A stretch of DNA of 64,000 nucleotides from NCBI GenBank assembly GCA_021521415.1, contig JAIQDT010003011.1, forward strand, positions 248,001-312,000, read 5' to 3'. The translations under genes and the position numbers were made by a program. Below are positions 22,174-34,025 of the stretch, in pieces. Within the stretch, counting starts at the first letter, position 1, and each line of letters starts with the position of its first letter. A model generated the notes under the pieces. It did no database searches and was not told where the DNA came from. It saw nothing but the letters and a program-made list of their open reading frames with translations. This DNA comes from Bidens hawaiensis. Taxonomy: Eukaryota > Streptophyta > Magnoliopsida > Asterales > Asteraceae.

Positions 22174-23889
22174 TGTAAGACCCCGAATCCTGGGAATCCT
22201 ACGGTTGGTATTCATACAAAATACTTATAAAAATACTTAACTCAAAAGCAGTTCATTCATTAAAATAACCAATTCAGGGTATAATTAAGCGGAAAACAAT
22301 AATTAATAAAACAAGTTCCCAAAACCCGGGATATAACAATTAGGCCATCATCAACAACGAGTAATCATCATTATATATATATACCTATATATATAAACAT
22401 CCTTATAATTGCATCCCTATATATATATATATGTAATCCAAATAATAACATCAGGGTCGAGCACACGTACAACCCAAACACGTAACATCTCATCCAATGT
22501 ATGCAAACACGAAGTAGGCATACGTAAAAATCCGTAGTCGATAACGACTACTAAACATCGCCAATTATTGGCCATACAATATTATATGTACAAACATACT
22601 TACATCATATAATAATATCATCCCAAGGCCTACCCAATACAAGTAAGCCCATAAAATAATTTAAACGGTTCATCAAGCAGAATCGCTTAGGTGTGCATGC
22701 TAGCCCAAAAACATAAAAATAGTAAAAAGTGGCATCATGAACTCACCTGACACAAGGCACGAATTCACCACTAGCTAGAGAACTCCTAAGTATCCCCACA
22801 ACTCAAACGCCTGTCGGTTTACACTCAATCATTACAACTGACATCGAAAGGACTTGTTTATCCTACGTGATGTTCTAACATGGTTCGAGTTGCCTAAAAC
22901 CTCGACCTCATCAAACTCAATCATAACAGCCCCCGGGGCCTTACATTCACCAACACGACCCTTAGGTACTCCCTGGAATAAAGAATTTCCAAATGACCCC
23001 CGGAAGCACTAGGTGACACTAGCACGCGCGTTTATGAGTCGTTTAAGGGACTAACATCCAACTCAGCCCCGTGTGGACCCAATATGATAAATTCACAGCC
23101 AATAAGTCCACACGACACTACACGAGTCAAATGGGTCGGTAACTCGCAAGTACAACGCACCAACTATTCAATAAACGCAAATGCGCGTTGTACCGACCCA
23201 TTTGAGTAACCGACAACCAATTCAGCACCATAACTTATAAAAATAATTTTTCAACAGCCCGTACATCAACCCAAGTTCACCCGAGCTGAATTGGTCGTTA
23301 ATCACATCAACCTTCACGTTAAACGCAACAATTTACAATTCTAGTCAACCGAACACTAACATTCAAACTACAACTAGTTGACCAATCAAATGAACACCAA
23401 TGAACATGATTTTAAAGTATGTTATACTAGACATACCTAGGAAGATTTTGGTGCAAAAACCTCAATCAAACAGTCCCGAAATAGCTCAATTGGACGGCCA
23501 CCCAGTTAGCCTAAAACAAGCCATTAATCGATCAATACACGTGCTATAATGACCAATTAAGGTGTAAAAGACTTGTAGGGACATAGTACTAACCTTCAAT
23601 TAGAGTTTTGGACCTTAACCTTGACTGCACAAAAGAAAATCGCAGGGGGGGGCTGCACACTTCCGATCGGCTGGATATGGGGGTGGGGAGTTAGGGTTTT
23701 TATGATTTGTGTTATAATATAAAATATTTCATCCTAGCCCCTCCAAGTTGAAAGATATGGCAACTTGAAAGAAAAGTTAAATGATTTAACGTACTGGGAT
23801 GATTCAAAGGTTTTCGAGAGATGTCGTTTAAATCCCGAGAAATATACATACTTTACAAGCTTCGAATCCTTGAACTAACGGGCGTTACA
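22174..23889 (-). repeat. G2 5' LTR (1716 bp)
   Basis: The ends are the same as in the 3' LTR. In the first 155 aligned bases of the plus strand I count six substitutions, all transitions, and one gap. About 260 bp present in the 3' LTR are absent here, at the CCCGGGATATAACA junction, consistent with a deletion. Confidence 0.93.
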
Positions 23890-25103
23890 ACCTGATACGA
23901 GGCGCACAATCAACAACGAGCTAGAGAATCCCTAAGTATTCCCACGACTCAAACGCCTAGGAAGATGACGGAGAAAAACCTCACCTTAAACAGCCCCGAC
24001 AAGAACACAATTGGACAGCCACCGGTTAAGCCTTGAATTAGTCTCGAGAGGCCAGAGAATGGCAGGAACCTGCACAAAAATCGAGGAGGGGACCCTCCAA
24101 TGGCTACCGATCAGAATTTATGAGAGGGTTAGGGTTCTTTTTTTTTATGTTATGATAATTCATTTACATTGTAGTCCTTCAACTTTGCAAATGGTGATAA
24201 CTTGGATGAAAGGTTAGATAATTAGACTTACGAGAATGACAATGAGGTCCCTGAAGAATGCCGGATCAAACTCGATAAATGTACAAATTCTAGAAAGCTT
24301 CAATCTTATAACGGAAATTAACGGGCGTTACACTTTTGTTTTAATTATGGTCGAGAAGTCCAATCGTTTCAGTTCCTTTTACGCATTTCGGTTTTATCTT
24401 TATTTCTGCTTCAATTTCAAAGGTGAGTTTTCATAACCCCTTTTTACTTTTACACATTTTGGGGTGTAGCACGTTCCAAACTTTGTTTCATATTTCAAAC
24501 TAAAATTCACATGCGTGTCCTGTATGTATTTGTTTCGCATCATATTGCTTGTAAATTATGTGATTATGTGCTAATTGTTTATTGTTTTGTTTGTGGAGGC
24601 TCATACATGCACTCAAAGTGGGAGGGTCTGACGGGACGTACCTGCGCTGTCCATTGTTAATAAATGGCGGTATCATTATCATATTCTACACTCCAAGTAG
24701 CTCAGCGAACTGAGGTTCCTTAGTAGATTTGACTTATGTCAATCGAACTGGAATATCATGTATTTACTTATCTTTTACTTTATGATTGAGACGATACATC
24801 TTGACTTGTGAATTTTACACTTTTCGTATTATATACTATGCAAAACTTTATGAATTCTCACCAACATTATTGTTGACAAAATATATTATTTTAAACGTGC
24901 TGCAAGTTAAAGTTTAAGGATTGAAGACTAGTTGGACCATTAGGTTATTATAAATATATTATAATTCAAAGTTATTGTATTATGTATTTGTGATGTGATG
25001 AAATGAAATAACAATAACTATTGTCGCTTTAATAGCATTACGAGCTTACGAGTGATCTGTACGTTACACCCGGGCATATTCCGCTTAATGCCGGGGTGCT
25101 ACA

Positions 25104-26373
25104 ATAGACGACGCTCATAGGTCACGATATTCTGTACATCCCGGTGCTGATAAAATGTACGCTGATCTTCGTTCCATTTTTTCATGGCTCGGAATTAAGA
25201 AAGACATTGCTCTCTGCGTTGCGAAATATCTCACTTGCTCTAAAGTCAACGCCGAGCATCATCGACCTAATGGTTTGCTCTAGCAACCTCCCGTTCCCGT
25301 ATGGAAGTGGGAAGATATTGCTATGGACTTTATCAGTAACATTCCTTCTACGCAAAAGCAACATGATAGTATTTGGGTAATCATTGATTGTTTGACAAAG
25401 TCTGCTCATTTCATTCCCATCAAGGAAACTTATTCGGTTGATCGATTGGCACTTATTTACGTTGAGAAGGTTGTTTGTCATCATGGAACTCCGTTGGCCA
25501 TCATCTCCGATAGAGATGGTCGTTTCACTTCTCGTTTTGGGAAGTGTCTCCAATCAGCTTTGGAAACTCGTTCAGATCTCAGTGCTGCTTATCATCCACA
25601 ATTTGATGGTCAGTCTGAGCGTATGATTCAAACTCTAGAAGACATGCTTCGCTCATGTGTCCTCGATTTTGGGGGCAATTGGGATATTCATCTTGCTCAT
25701 TGAGTTTTCATATAACAATAACTTTCACTCTAGCATTGGTATGGCACCTTTCAAAGCTCTTTATGGCAGCAAATGTTGTTCTCCTATTTGTTGGAATGAA
25801 GTTGGAGAATCTCAAGTTACTGGTCCGGAGTTAGTTCAAGAAACCACTGATCGTATTGCTCAAATCCTCCAAAATTTACTCACTGCTCGTAGTCGTCAAA
25901 TGAGTTATGCGGATAAGCGTAGGAAACCTCTTGAGTTTAACGTTGGTGATCGTGTTCTACTTAAAGTATCTCCATGGAAAGGTGTGGTGAGATTTGGAAA
26001 GCAAGGGAAGTTATCTCCTCGTTTCGTTGGTCCATTTGAAATCCTTGATCATATTGGTCCCGTTGTTTATAGACTTAAACTTCCTTCTGAACTCTCATAT
26101 GTTCATCAGGTATTTCATGTTTCGAATTTGAAGAAGTGTCTTACCGAGGGTAATTTTCAAATACCTCTCGATGAAGTTCGTATTGATGAGACCATGCGTT
26201 TGGTTGAACGACCCGTTGAGATCATGGATCATATGGATAAAGTTACCAAGCGTAGTCGTATACCGTTAGTCAAAGTGCGTTGGGAATCTAAGCAAGGAGC
26301 TGAGTTTACTTGGGAAAGTGAAGATCAAATGAAGGAGAAGTATCCTCATCTTTTCGCTATAGCTATTCTCTAA
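25104..26373 (+). pseudogene. G1 integrase with chromodomain-like tail, frameshifted
   Basis: This continues the G1 polyprotein after the S1 insertion. The zinc-binding part (HPGADKMYADLRSI ... CVAKYLTCSKVNAE) runs in one frame. The catalytic core is MDFISNIPSTQKQHDS, AIISDRDGRFTSRF and AAYHPQFDGQSERMIQ (25323-25703). A frameshift near 25690 moves to 25657-26373 with [40 protein letters not shown] and the chromodomain-like [24 protein letters not shown] near 25280 replaces a Q codon. The active-site D, D and E remain, but the frame is broken. Confidence 0.92.
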
Positions 26374-26391
26374 TTTCGGGACGAAATTCCT

Positions 26392-26406
26392 AAAAGTAAG
26401 GGATAC
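26392..26406 (+). other. G1 polypurine tract
   Basis: AAAAGTAAGGGATAC lies immediately before the 3' LTR start. Position and purine content fit the priming site for plus-strand synthesis. Confidence 0.7.
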
Positions 26407-27621
26407 TGTAACATTTCGGGTTTTACTGTATTCGTTTGTTTTCGTTTCATCGTTGTATGAACCATATTCAGATCCTAATCTTTAATAATACTTCGCATTT
26501 ATAAGTATCAAGTTTTCTTATGTTCACTTTAGACTCTTCATGTTTTATATATAGTTTATTCCTTATTTATAACATAACAGGTTCAATAAGTGATCAATAA
26601 ACAAACTACAAGGGCCATACTTGTCAAAATTGAAACATCCACCCATAGATGACAGGAGCGCTGTGCGACGGCGGGCTCCCATGCTGGCCGCTCAGTGCGG
26701 TGGTGTATTTGGACAGAATCCTTAATCGATTTCGTATCCTAGCTCGTTATTGGTATGCAAATCAAATTGTAAGACCCCGAATCCCGGGAATCCTACAGTT
26801 GGTAATCATGTCCAAAAATTCTAAAAAATTTAAAGTCAAACAATTTAATCTTAATAAAAATCGTTTCAGAGTAACAAACAGCGGAAAATCATAAGTACTA
26901 AAACCAAGTTCCCAAAACTCGGAAAAAGTGCCCAAAACCATAATTTAGATGTTTAAAGTAATAAATGAAAAGAAAACAGTTTGCGTAATTAATCTCCGAC
27001 TAGATATGCCTTCAACCGTCCAAGTAGTCTCGAGCACGTCCAAGCGGCAAGCATCCTCCTCTTAACCTGAAACTCACACTAACATACACACAAAGTCAGC
27101 TTGAGCTGAGTGAGTTCAAGTTTTAATAATTGACATTTAAATAAATCATTCCAAGGGTTTAAATATAAAAACGGGATTATAAAACATTCCAAGAGTCTAA
27201 AATATAATACGGGATACGAACAGTTAGGCCATCATCAACACTAAGTATTCGTACTTAGACATCTATATACATCCATATATTTATATCCCTATAAACATCA
27301 TCCAAATAATAACATCAGGGTTGAGCACACGTATAACCCAAACACGTAACATCTCATCCAAGTAATAACATCAGGGTCGAGCACACGTGCAACCCAAACA
27401 CGTAACATCCGATGATGATTATGCCACACGAGCCTCCCCCCTCACGGGCTTTTCAGGGCCCGCCACAAGATTTAAGAACCTGAGTAGTATAGTTTGGCCC
27501 GGCCAAGATCACCATCCATCCGTATGCAAACACAAAGTAGGCATACGCAACATTCTTAGTCGATAACGACTAATTAACATCGCCAATTATTCACCACAAA
27601 ATAATGCATGCATAAACACGC

Positions 27622-27657
<36 letters not shown>

Positions 27658-30600
27658 TCCCAAACATACCATCATGAAAGTAAGCCTAGGGTCATAAAGT
27701 AACACCGGCATACCCATTCATAAATATCTTCTCATGACATACTACGATACGAGTAAGCCTACATCCGACCATAAGTAATGTCTATAACCTTATAAAATAT
27801 ATAACCATAGATAAGCCTCTAATATTCCAGGGCATAGAGTATAATTCACACATATTTTCATAAATCCACAAGTACGAATAAGGCTATGTAATACCATCCA
27901 AATAGTTTAAACAAGTATAGTCGGATAAAATTGTAATATGGTGTGCATGCTAGCCCAAAACGTAAAAAGAGTAAAAGGGGCATCATGAACTCACCTGACA
28001 AGAGGCACACAATCAACAACGAGCTAGAGAACCTCTAATCAAATCCGCAATTCACAACCTATCGGATTGCACACAAAGATTACTAACTAAACCGTACCGA
28101 CTCGTTTATCCTACGAGGTGTTCTAACATGGTTTGAGTTACCTAAGCCTCTTCCTTACCACTTTTAATTATAACAGCCCCCTGGGGCCTTATATTTACCA
28201 ACACGACCCTTAGGTACTCCCGGGAATAAAGAATTCCCAAATTGCCCCCGGAAGTGCTAGGGAAGACGAATATGCGCGTTTAAGAGTTGTTTAGGCACTT
28301 AACATCCAATTCATCCCGTGTGGACCCAATTTGGTAAATTCACAACCCATAAGTCCACACGACGCTACACGAGTCAAATGGGTCGGTAATTCTCAAGTAC
28401 AACGCACTAACTATTCAATAAACGCAAATACGCGTTGTACCGACCCATTTGAGTAACGGACAACCAATTCAGCCCCATTACTTATAAAAACAACTTTCCA
28501 ACATCCCGTACATCAAAATGAGGTCACCCGAACTGAATTGGTCATTAATTACCTCAACCCTCGCGTTAAACGCAACAATCTACCATTCTAGCCAACCGAA
28601 AACTATCCTTCAAACTACAGCTAGTTGACCAATCAAACGAACACCAATATGCATAATTTTAAAGTATGTAATACTAGACATACCTAGTAATATGTTGATG
28701 CAAAAACTCACTTCAAACAGCCCCGACAAGAACACAATTGAACATCCACCGGTTAAGCCTAAAACGAACTTATCGATCAATAACAAGTAAAACGTGCAGA
28801 TTTTAGCATGCGAAGATGCATTTAATTACATAGGATAACCTTTGAAATAAATTATTAAATTTTTACCAGGCTTTAATAAATGTCTTGGGTTTATAAAAAT
28901 AGTTTTGTTATATTTTTCTAGTAGAAACAAAAATCATAAAAATTCCTCCAAAACTGAAAAGTATGTGTAGCTATTTCAGTGCGCAACAAAATGGTATTAT
29001 TTTTATAAAACTATTTCCCAACCAAATTAAATGATTCTAATTGGGTTTGATTCCTAACTCAAAATATTAAGTTTCAGAAGTGGAACCAACTAATTTGGAC
29101 TTGTTGAAAAAGAGTTATGATGTCGGGAAGACATACTAGAATCCGTCAACCTACATCAGCTTTGACACTCGATCTTATAAATTCATAAAAACTATTCAAA
29201 TCTCATCCAAAAATTACATATTATACCTTTCTGAAAACTACACTCAAATTAGTACATCATGGAAACAAGAATCGATCAAAAACAATGGATTATCATCGAG
29301 TTACAGACCCTACAATAAACGAGTACGAATCTGTCAGCAAACTATTATCATCAAAACTCAACCCTAACATGTTCAACAAGGGGTTTAATGGTGAAAAAGA
29401 GTTATACTAAGATAGAATCAACCTTGAATTAGTCTCAGAAGGCCGGAGAATGTCTGGATCCTGCACGAAAATCGAGGAGGAAGGCTGGTGAGAGGCGCCG
29501 ATCGGAACTAGGAGGAAGGAGAAGGAGGTTTAGGGTTTATGTTATAAAAATTTTACATCTAGGCCCTTCCACTTATAAATTATGATGTCTTGGAAAAAAG
29601 GTTAAATAAATAGGCTTACAAGAAAGACAAAGAGGTCCCCGAGGAAGGCCAGATCGAGTCACGGTAAAAATACAAACTCTACAACACATAGATCCTTTTA
29701 ACGAAAATTTGCAGGCGTTACACAAATATTTTTAAGCATATGTGAGTGAATTAAGGCCCAAGAAAACATATTATAACCAAAATAAAAGTCCCTAATCATT
29801 TCAGGTCCAAGAAAACATATTATAACCAAAATAAAGTTCCCTAATCATTTCTTACTGATCAAGAACAAATATTTTTGTTTATTTTAGTGATTTTATCATT
29901 AAAACCATATTTACTTGCTTAAACGAGTGTTATGACCATACTAGGTTCGTTTTTGCTATTCCAATATAAACAAACCATAATTCCTTGCCTCAAAACTTTA
30001 AACTAACCCTAAGAGCCTCCTCTCAACCGTCCTACCCTCTGTCTATCATAATATCTCTCGGTTTTTGCTATTTTGTTGAAGAAACATTCATAATCGGTTG
30101 AGACTTTGCGTGCGTGTGGACCATTGACTCTTCATATCTCTCTATTCATTCACTTTCTGGGTAAGTTGTAAACTGAGTTTTCATTCATTAGCATTCCCTG
30201 TCAATAACCTTCAATCAATTTCTGAGATTGAAGGGTGTTGACTGGTCAATTTCTTTAAAACCCGATAACAAGCAAAACAGTCAACTAGTTTGACTTAACG
30301 TTCTCATACTTCTGATCGGATTCAATGTTCGGTCCAGAAGAATTTTCTTCTCGTAACAAAATTTTATGGGTTCTGACCAAAAGCCAACTTCCGACTCCCT
30401 GTTCGGATTCTAGTCAAACTCGACTCGTTTAAATATTAAAATTAACATAACTTGAGTTCTACTCATCCGTTTGCATTGATTCCAGCGACATTAAGTTCAT
30501 TTTTACTTTCATATCTCTAAGTTTCAAGTTCTGTTGGTTTTCATCGTTTGGCGCGTTAATCGGACGAATTCTTATTATTTCTTATTTATTCTTATACTTG

Positions 30601-31272
30601 CCTATTAATTAAGGTGAGTTCAGGTCATTCCCCTATTGTACTTATTTTCAAACGTTTTGGGGACGTATGCATACTATAGTATTTTGTATTATACATATCT
30701 TAACATTAGCAAACGTGATATTGTGTGTGAAATACCGAATAAACTTGCTATTTGTTTACTTGTTTACTTTACGCATTCAGAGATGTCCAACATATTCTCA
30801 TTAAAGTATGATCATACAACCGTCATGTTTAACCAGCGCCCGATTCGCTTGGCAATGGTCTCTTGACACATTATTTTTCATGGTTTGGTTATATTTACCG
30901 CATTATTTACGTTTTGAGTATATCTTTCATAATATATTGTAACTTTTCAAATCTAATGACATCCTCACTCAACATTATTGTTGATAAATTATTCTATTTT
31001 ATACGCATATGCATGTTATCACTTGAATTGAAGACTTGAAGTTATGGACACCTAGTCGAGACCCTAAGATTTATAAAGACAATTTATTGGAGTTTTTAAT
31101 TTGGATTATTATTTTTGTTATGGATTATTTTTTCTATATTTGGATGATGTGTGTTTTTAAATGGAATGAATTTATTAATAGATACTGCCATATATATTTA
31201 TAATAGTTACCTTGAGTTTATGAGCAATCATGCACACGCCCCGGCATTTCCGCCTTAGGTTGGTGTGTGACA
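26407..31272 (+). repeat. G1 3' LTR, interrupted by S3
   Basis: The parts 26407-26767 and 29728-31272 together make 1906 bp, identical in length to the 5' LTR. The end is GGTGTGTGACA, followed by TATTA. Inserting S3 split the word CAAAT, which is now duplicated. Confidence 0.93.
26768..29722 (-). mobile_element. S3: solo LTR of the G2 family (2955 bp)
   Basis: On the plus strand it reads TGTAAGACCCCG to GGCGTTACA, with the target duplication CAAAT at 26763-26767 and 29723-29727. It contains one copy of the CACGAGCCTCCCCCCTCACG repeat, a (TA)n tract at 27623-27655 and the conserved hairpin near 28370-28455. No internal region exists, so it arose by LTR-LTR recombination. Confidence 0.95.
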
Positions 31273-32012
31273 TATTAGTGTAATTTGATGTTAGAGACGA
31301 GTTTAAAAGTTGATTTACGTCCCATTTATAGGTTTAATTGAAGCGCAAGGCGTTTAAATCTCTTTATTGGTAATTTAATACATTTACAACGGGTTCGGAT
31401 TTTAATTTACACGTTATGATCCGTTATAATGAGTTATGAACGTGGATGAGTAGCTTCCGTTATGGTCTAAAGTCGTTACAAGGTTTGAGTGTGTTAATTT
31501 GCATTATTACGGGGTTTTTTATGATTCGCCAGCACAGGAAATGGGCTAACCGGAAAACCAGCCGGCGAGGGAACCAGGAGGGGGGGTAAGTTTATTTTAA
31601 TATAACATGAATAATTTAAAAATGAGTTACAGAATTAGCCCCTGATGTTTCAAGATCTTTTAAAAGCAGATTTTATAATATATAAATACATTTTAGACCC
31701 TGCACTTTGATATGTGATTAGAATGAGAAAAAAATTATAAAACTTGGATAATTTTTCATATTATACCCACATAATTTGCAAATCGATTAAATTTTAATAA
31801 ACTCTGAAGTTCAGAATTTTGATAATCGATCAAAATTAAAAAGAAACGAACAAACAATAACTTAAATCCTCGTGACCATTACATTAACGAAGAACACTAA
31901 ACACAAATACAATGAAACGATGAAACAGTTTGGTTTAACGAATATGTATACAATTAAAAATGACAATGTCTCATAAAATACATGAAACGAAACTTGAGAT
32001 TAATTAATAACT

Positions 32013-32014
<2 letters not shown>

Positions 32015-32075
<61 letters not shown>
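32015..32075. repeat. (TA)n microsatellite
   Basis: About 60 bases of nearly perfect AT alternation near the right end of solo LTR S0. Confidence 0.95.
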
Positions 32076-32077
<2 letters not shown>

Positions 32078-32134
32078 AAAACCAAAAATTTAAAACGGCC
32101 AGGTTTTTGGGTTTGAAAATTAACAAATGTTACA

Positions 32135-32384
32135 GCCAGTCAAAGGCATATACAGACCATCTCATCATAATACGGCCCGTCTCATTAAAACGGGCTGTCT
32201 AACTTATTTGATACCCTGGCATAACAAAAAGGTTCAGTCAAAGGGTCAAAGGCAGTTCATATGGATCATCTCACTATTATCTGGTTCATTTAAACACAAA
32301 ATTAATATTTTAATGAAAATTAAGTATTAAACCCATAAACCGAACCAGAAATTATAAACGAGTTATATGTCCATTGACTCTTCA
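32135..32384. other. Unassigned stretch right of S0
   Basis: I see no gene, clear repeat end or recognised element here. It contains a partial duplicate of a G1 LTR phrase (CCATTGACTCTTCATATC at 32372-32389). A short inverted phrase, ACGGCCCGTCTCATTAAAACGGGC, is written here in two parts: ACGGCCCGTC at about 32172 and AAAACGGGC at about 32187. Confidence 0.4.
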
Positions 32385-33914
32385 TATCTTGGTTCGATCT
32401 CGTTTCCTAACTCGTTTTTGGTATTAAAGTCATGTATCTTAAGCATTAGTGAGTGAATTAAGGTCCAATAACACATATTATAACTAAAATATAAGTATGT
32501 ATTTGTTTCTTACTGATCAAGATAATATCTTTCGATTTATTTGAGTGATTTTCTCATTAAAACCATATTTTCTAGCTTAAACGAGTTATATGCCCATAAT
32601 TGGTTCGTTTTTGCTATTCCTATATAAACAACTCTCATTCATCTGCCACAAAACTTCACATTAACCCTAAGAACCATACTCCAGCCGTCACCTCTCATTC
32701 ATCATCATAATTCTCTTCGGTTTTTGCTATTTTGTTGAAGACATACTCCTGAACGTTTGACTTTGCATGCGTGTGGACCATTGACTCGTCATATCGCCCT
32801 ATTCTTTCACTTTCCGGGTAAGTTGTAAACTGAGTTTTTGTTCATTAACATTACCTAGTCAATAACATTCAATCAATTTATGAGATTGAAGGGTGTTAGA
32901 CAGGTCAATTTCTTTAAAACCCGATAAAGGGCAAAACAGCCAACTAGTTTGACTTAACGTTTTCTCATACTTCTGATCGGATTCAACGTTCGGTCCAGAA
33001 GAATTTTGTTCTCGTAACAAAATTTTAAGGCTTCTGACCAAAACCCGACTTCCGACTCGCTGTTCATATTCTGGTCAGACTCGACACGTTTAAATATTAA
33101 AATTAACATAACTTGAGTTCTACTCATCCGTTTGGATTGATTCCGGTGGCATTAAGTTCATTTTTACTCATAGTTTCTATTTTCAAGTTTCAGGTTCTGT
33201 TGATTTTCATGGTTTGGCGCGTTAATCGGACGAAGTCTTTATTTATTCTTATATTTAGTTAACTCGCTTATTATTTAAGGTGAGTTTATGTCATTCCCCT
33301 TTTTTACTTATTTTCAAATATTTTAGTCACGTATGAGTACTATAGTATTTCGTATTATACATATCTTAACATTAGCAAACGTGATATTGCTACTTGAATT
33401 ACTTGTTTACTTAACGCATTCGGAGAGGTCCAACATATTCTCATTATAGCATGATCATACGACCGTCATGTTTAACCGGCGCCCGATTTGCTTGGCAATG
33501 GTCTTTTGACACTTTACTTGTTCATGGTTTGGTTATATTTACCGCATTATTTACGTTTTGCTATATTTCATATTATATCATAAACTTGCAAAACTGGTGA
33601 CATTCTCACACAACATTATTGTTGACAAATCTATTTTATTTTATACGCATATGCAGGTTATCGGTTGAATTGAAGACTTGAAGTTTTGGATTATTAGTCG
33701 AGACCATAGGCTTTATCAAGAACAATTTAATTTGAGTTTATTTTTGGATTATTGTTATTGTTATGGATTATATTTGATATTTATGGATGATGTGAGCTTT
33801 AATGAATTAAATTAACTTTAATAGAATTGCCGCATTTATTAAATGATAGTTACCTTGAGCTATGAACAATAATTTTCACACCCCGGCATTTCCGACTTAG
33901 GTTGGGGTGTGACA
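32385..33914 (+). repeat. Truncated G1-family LTR
   Basis: From TCTCGTTTCCTAACTCG it is collinear with G1 LTR sequence starting near 5990, including CACTTTCCGGGTAAGTTG and the end CCCCGGCATTTCCGACTTAG with GGGGTGTGACA. The first 320 bases or so of the LTR are missing. The bases after 33914 do not form a primer binding site, so this is a 5'-truncated solo or 3' LTR. Confidence 0.85.
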
Positions 33915-34025
33915 GACTCGGTTACACATGTGTCATGATCCAAACATAACTGACTAGCACCAGTTCTCCAAATGGCACAACTCCCAGCGAACCCTTAAAT
34001 TGTGTGTGTACGGCGGTGGTAACAA

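Larger units (their letters stand above)
15785..23889 (-). mobile_element. G2: complete but defective Ty3/gypsy chromovirus (8105 bp)
   Basis: The 5-bp target duplication ACCTG lies at 15780-15784 and 23890-23894. On the minus strand the order is 5' LTR (23889-22174), tRNA-iMet primer binding site, truncated gag, protease, RT, RNase H, integrase with a chromodomain-like tail, polypurine tract and 3' LTR (17775-15785). The element lies inside an LTR of its own family. The gag lacks its middle and zinc knuckle, and pol is frameshifted in several places, so it cannot move on its own. Both LTRs and both duplications are present, so it is the youngest event of the nest. Confidence 0.95.
14219..24332 (-). 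mobile_element. S-out: solo LTR of the G2 family, interrupted by G2
   Basis: On the minus strand it starts TGTAACGCCCGTTAA and ends GGGGTCTTACA. The target duplication CTTTT lies at 14214-14218 and 24333-24337. After removing G2 and one ACCTG copy it is 2004 bp. Parts are 14219-15784 and 23895-24332. It has no internal region of its own, so it is a solo LTR that later received a full element of the same family. It contains seven tandem repeats and a (TA)n tract at 14645-14686. Confidence 0.9.
12449..25103 (+). mobile_element. S1: solo LTR in the G1 integrase region, interrupted by S-out
   Basis: It starts TGTTACATTCGTTAC and ends CCGGGGTGCTACA. The flanks are ATGGA (12444-12448) and ATAGA (25104-25108), a 5-bp target duplication with one difference. 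Without S-out and one CTTTT copy the LTR is 2536 bp. No gag or pol of this family is present, so it is a solo LTR. The G1 integrase frame breaks off before it and resumes after it, which confirms the insertion. Parts are 12449-14218 and 24338-25103. It carries a tRNA-like module at 13413-13487. Confidence 0.88.
5663..31272 (+). mobile_element. G1: full-length Ty3/gypsy chromovirus (interrupted)
   Basis: Target duplications TATTA lie at 5658-5662 and 31273-31277. The order is 5' LTR (5663-7568), tRNA-iMet primer binding site, a leader of about 1.4 kb with tandem repeats, gag with a CCHC knuckle, protease, RT, RNase H, integrase with a chromodomain-like tail, polypurine tract and 3' LTR (26407-31272). 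Two later insertions interrupt it: S1 with its nested contents in the integrase region, and S3 in the 3' LTR. Removing them leaves about 10 kb. The integrase C-terminal tail ([16 protein letters not shown]) indicates a chromovirus, probably of the Tekay/Del type. Stops and frameshifts in every region make it inactive. Confidence 0.93.
3435..32134 (-). mobile_element. S0: solo LTR (minus orientation), interrupted by G1
   Basis: The two parts, 3435-5662 and 31278-32134, are one LTR split by the G1 element and its TATTA duplication. The left end (TGTAACATCTCGGCG) matches the reverse complement of the S1 LTR end near 25103. The right end (TTAACAAATGTTACA) matches the reverse complement of the S1 start at 12449. 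Without the two MITEs at 3753-4300 the length is about 2.5 kb, close to S1 (2536 bp). No 5-bp duplication is visible (TGGCA on the left, GCCAG on the right), so a flank may be rearranged. It contains a tRNA-like module. No coding domains of this family are seen. Confidence 0.75.
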
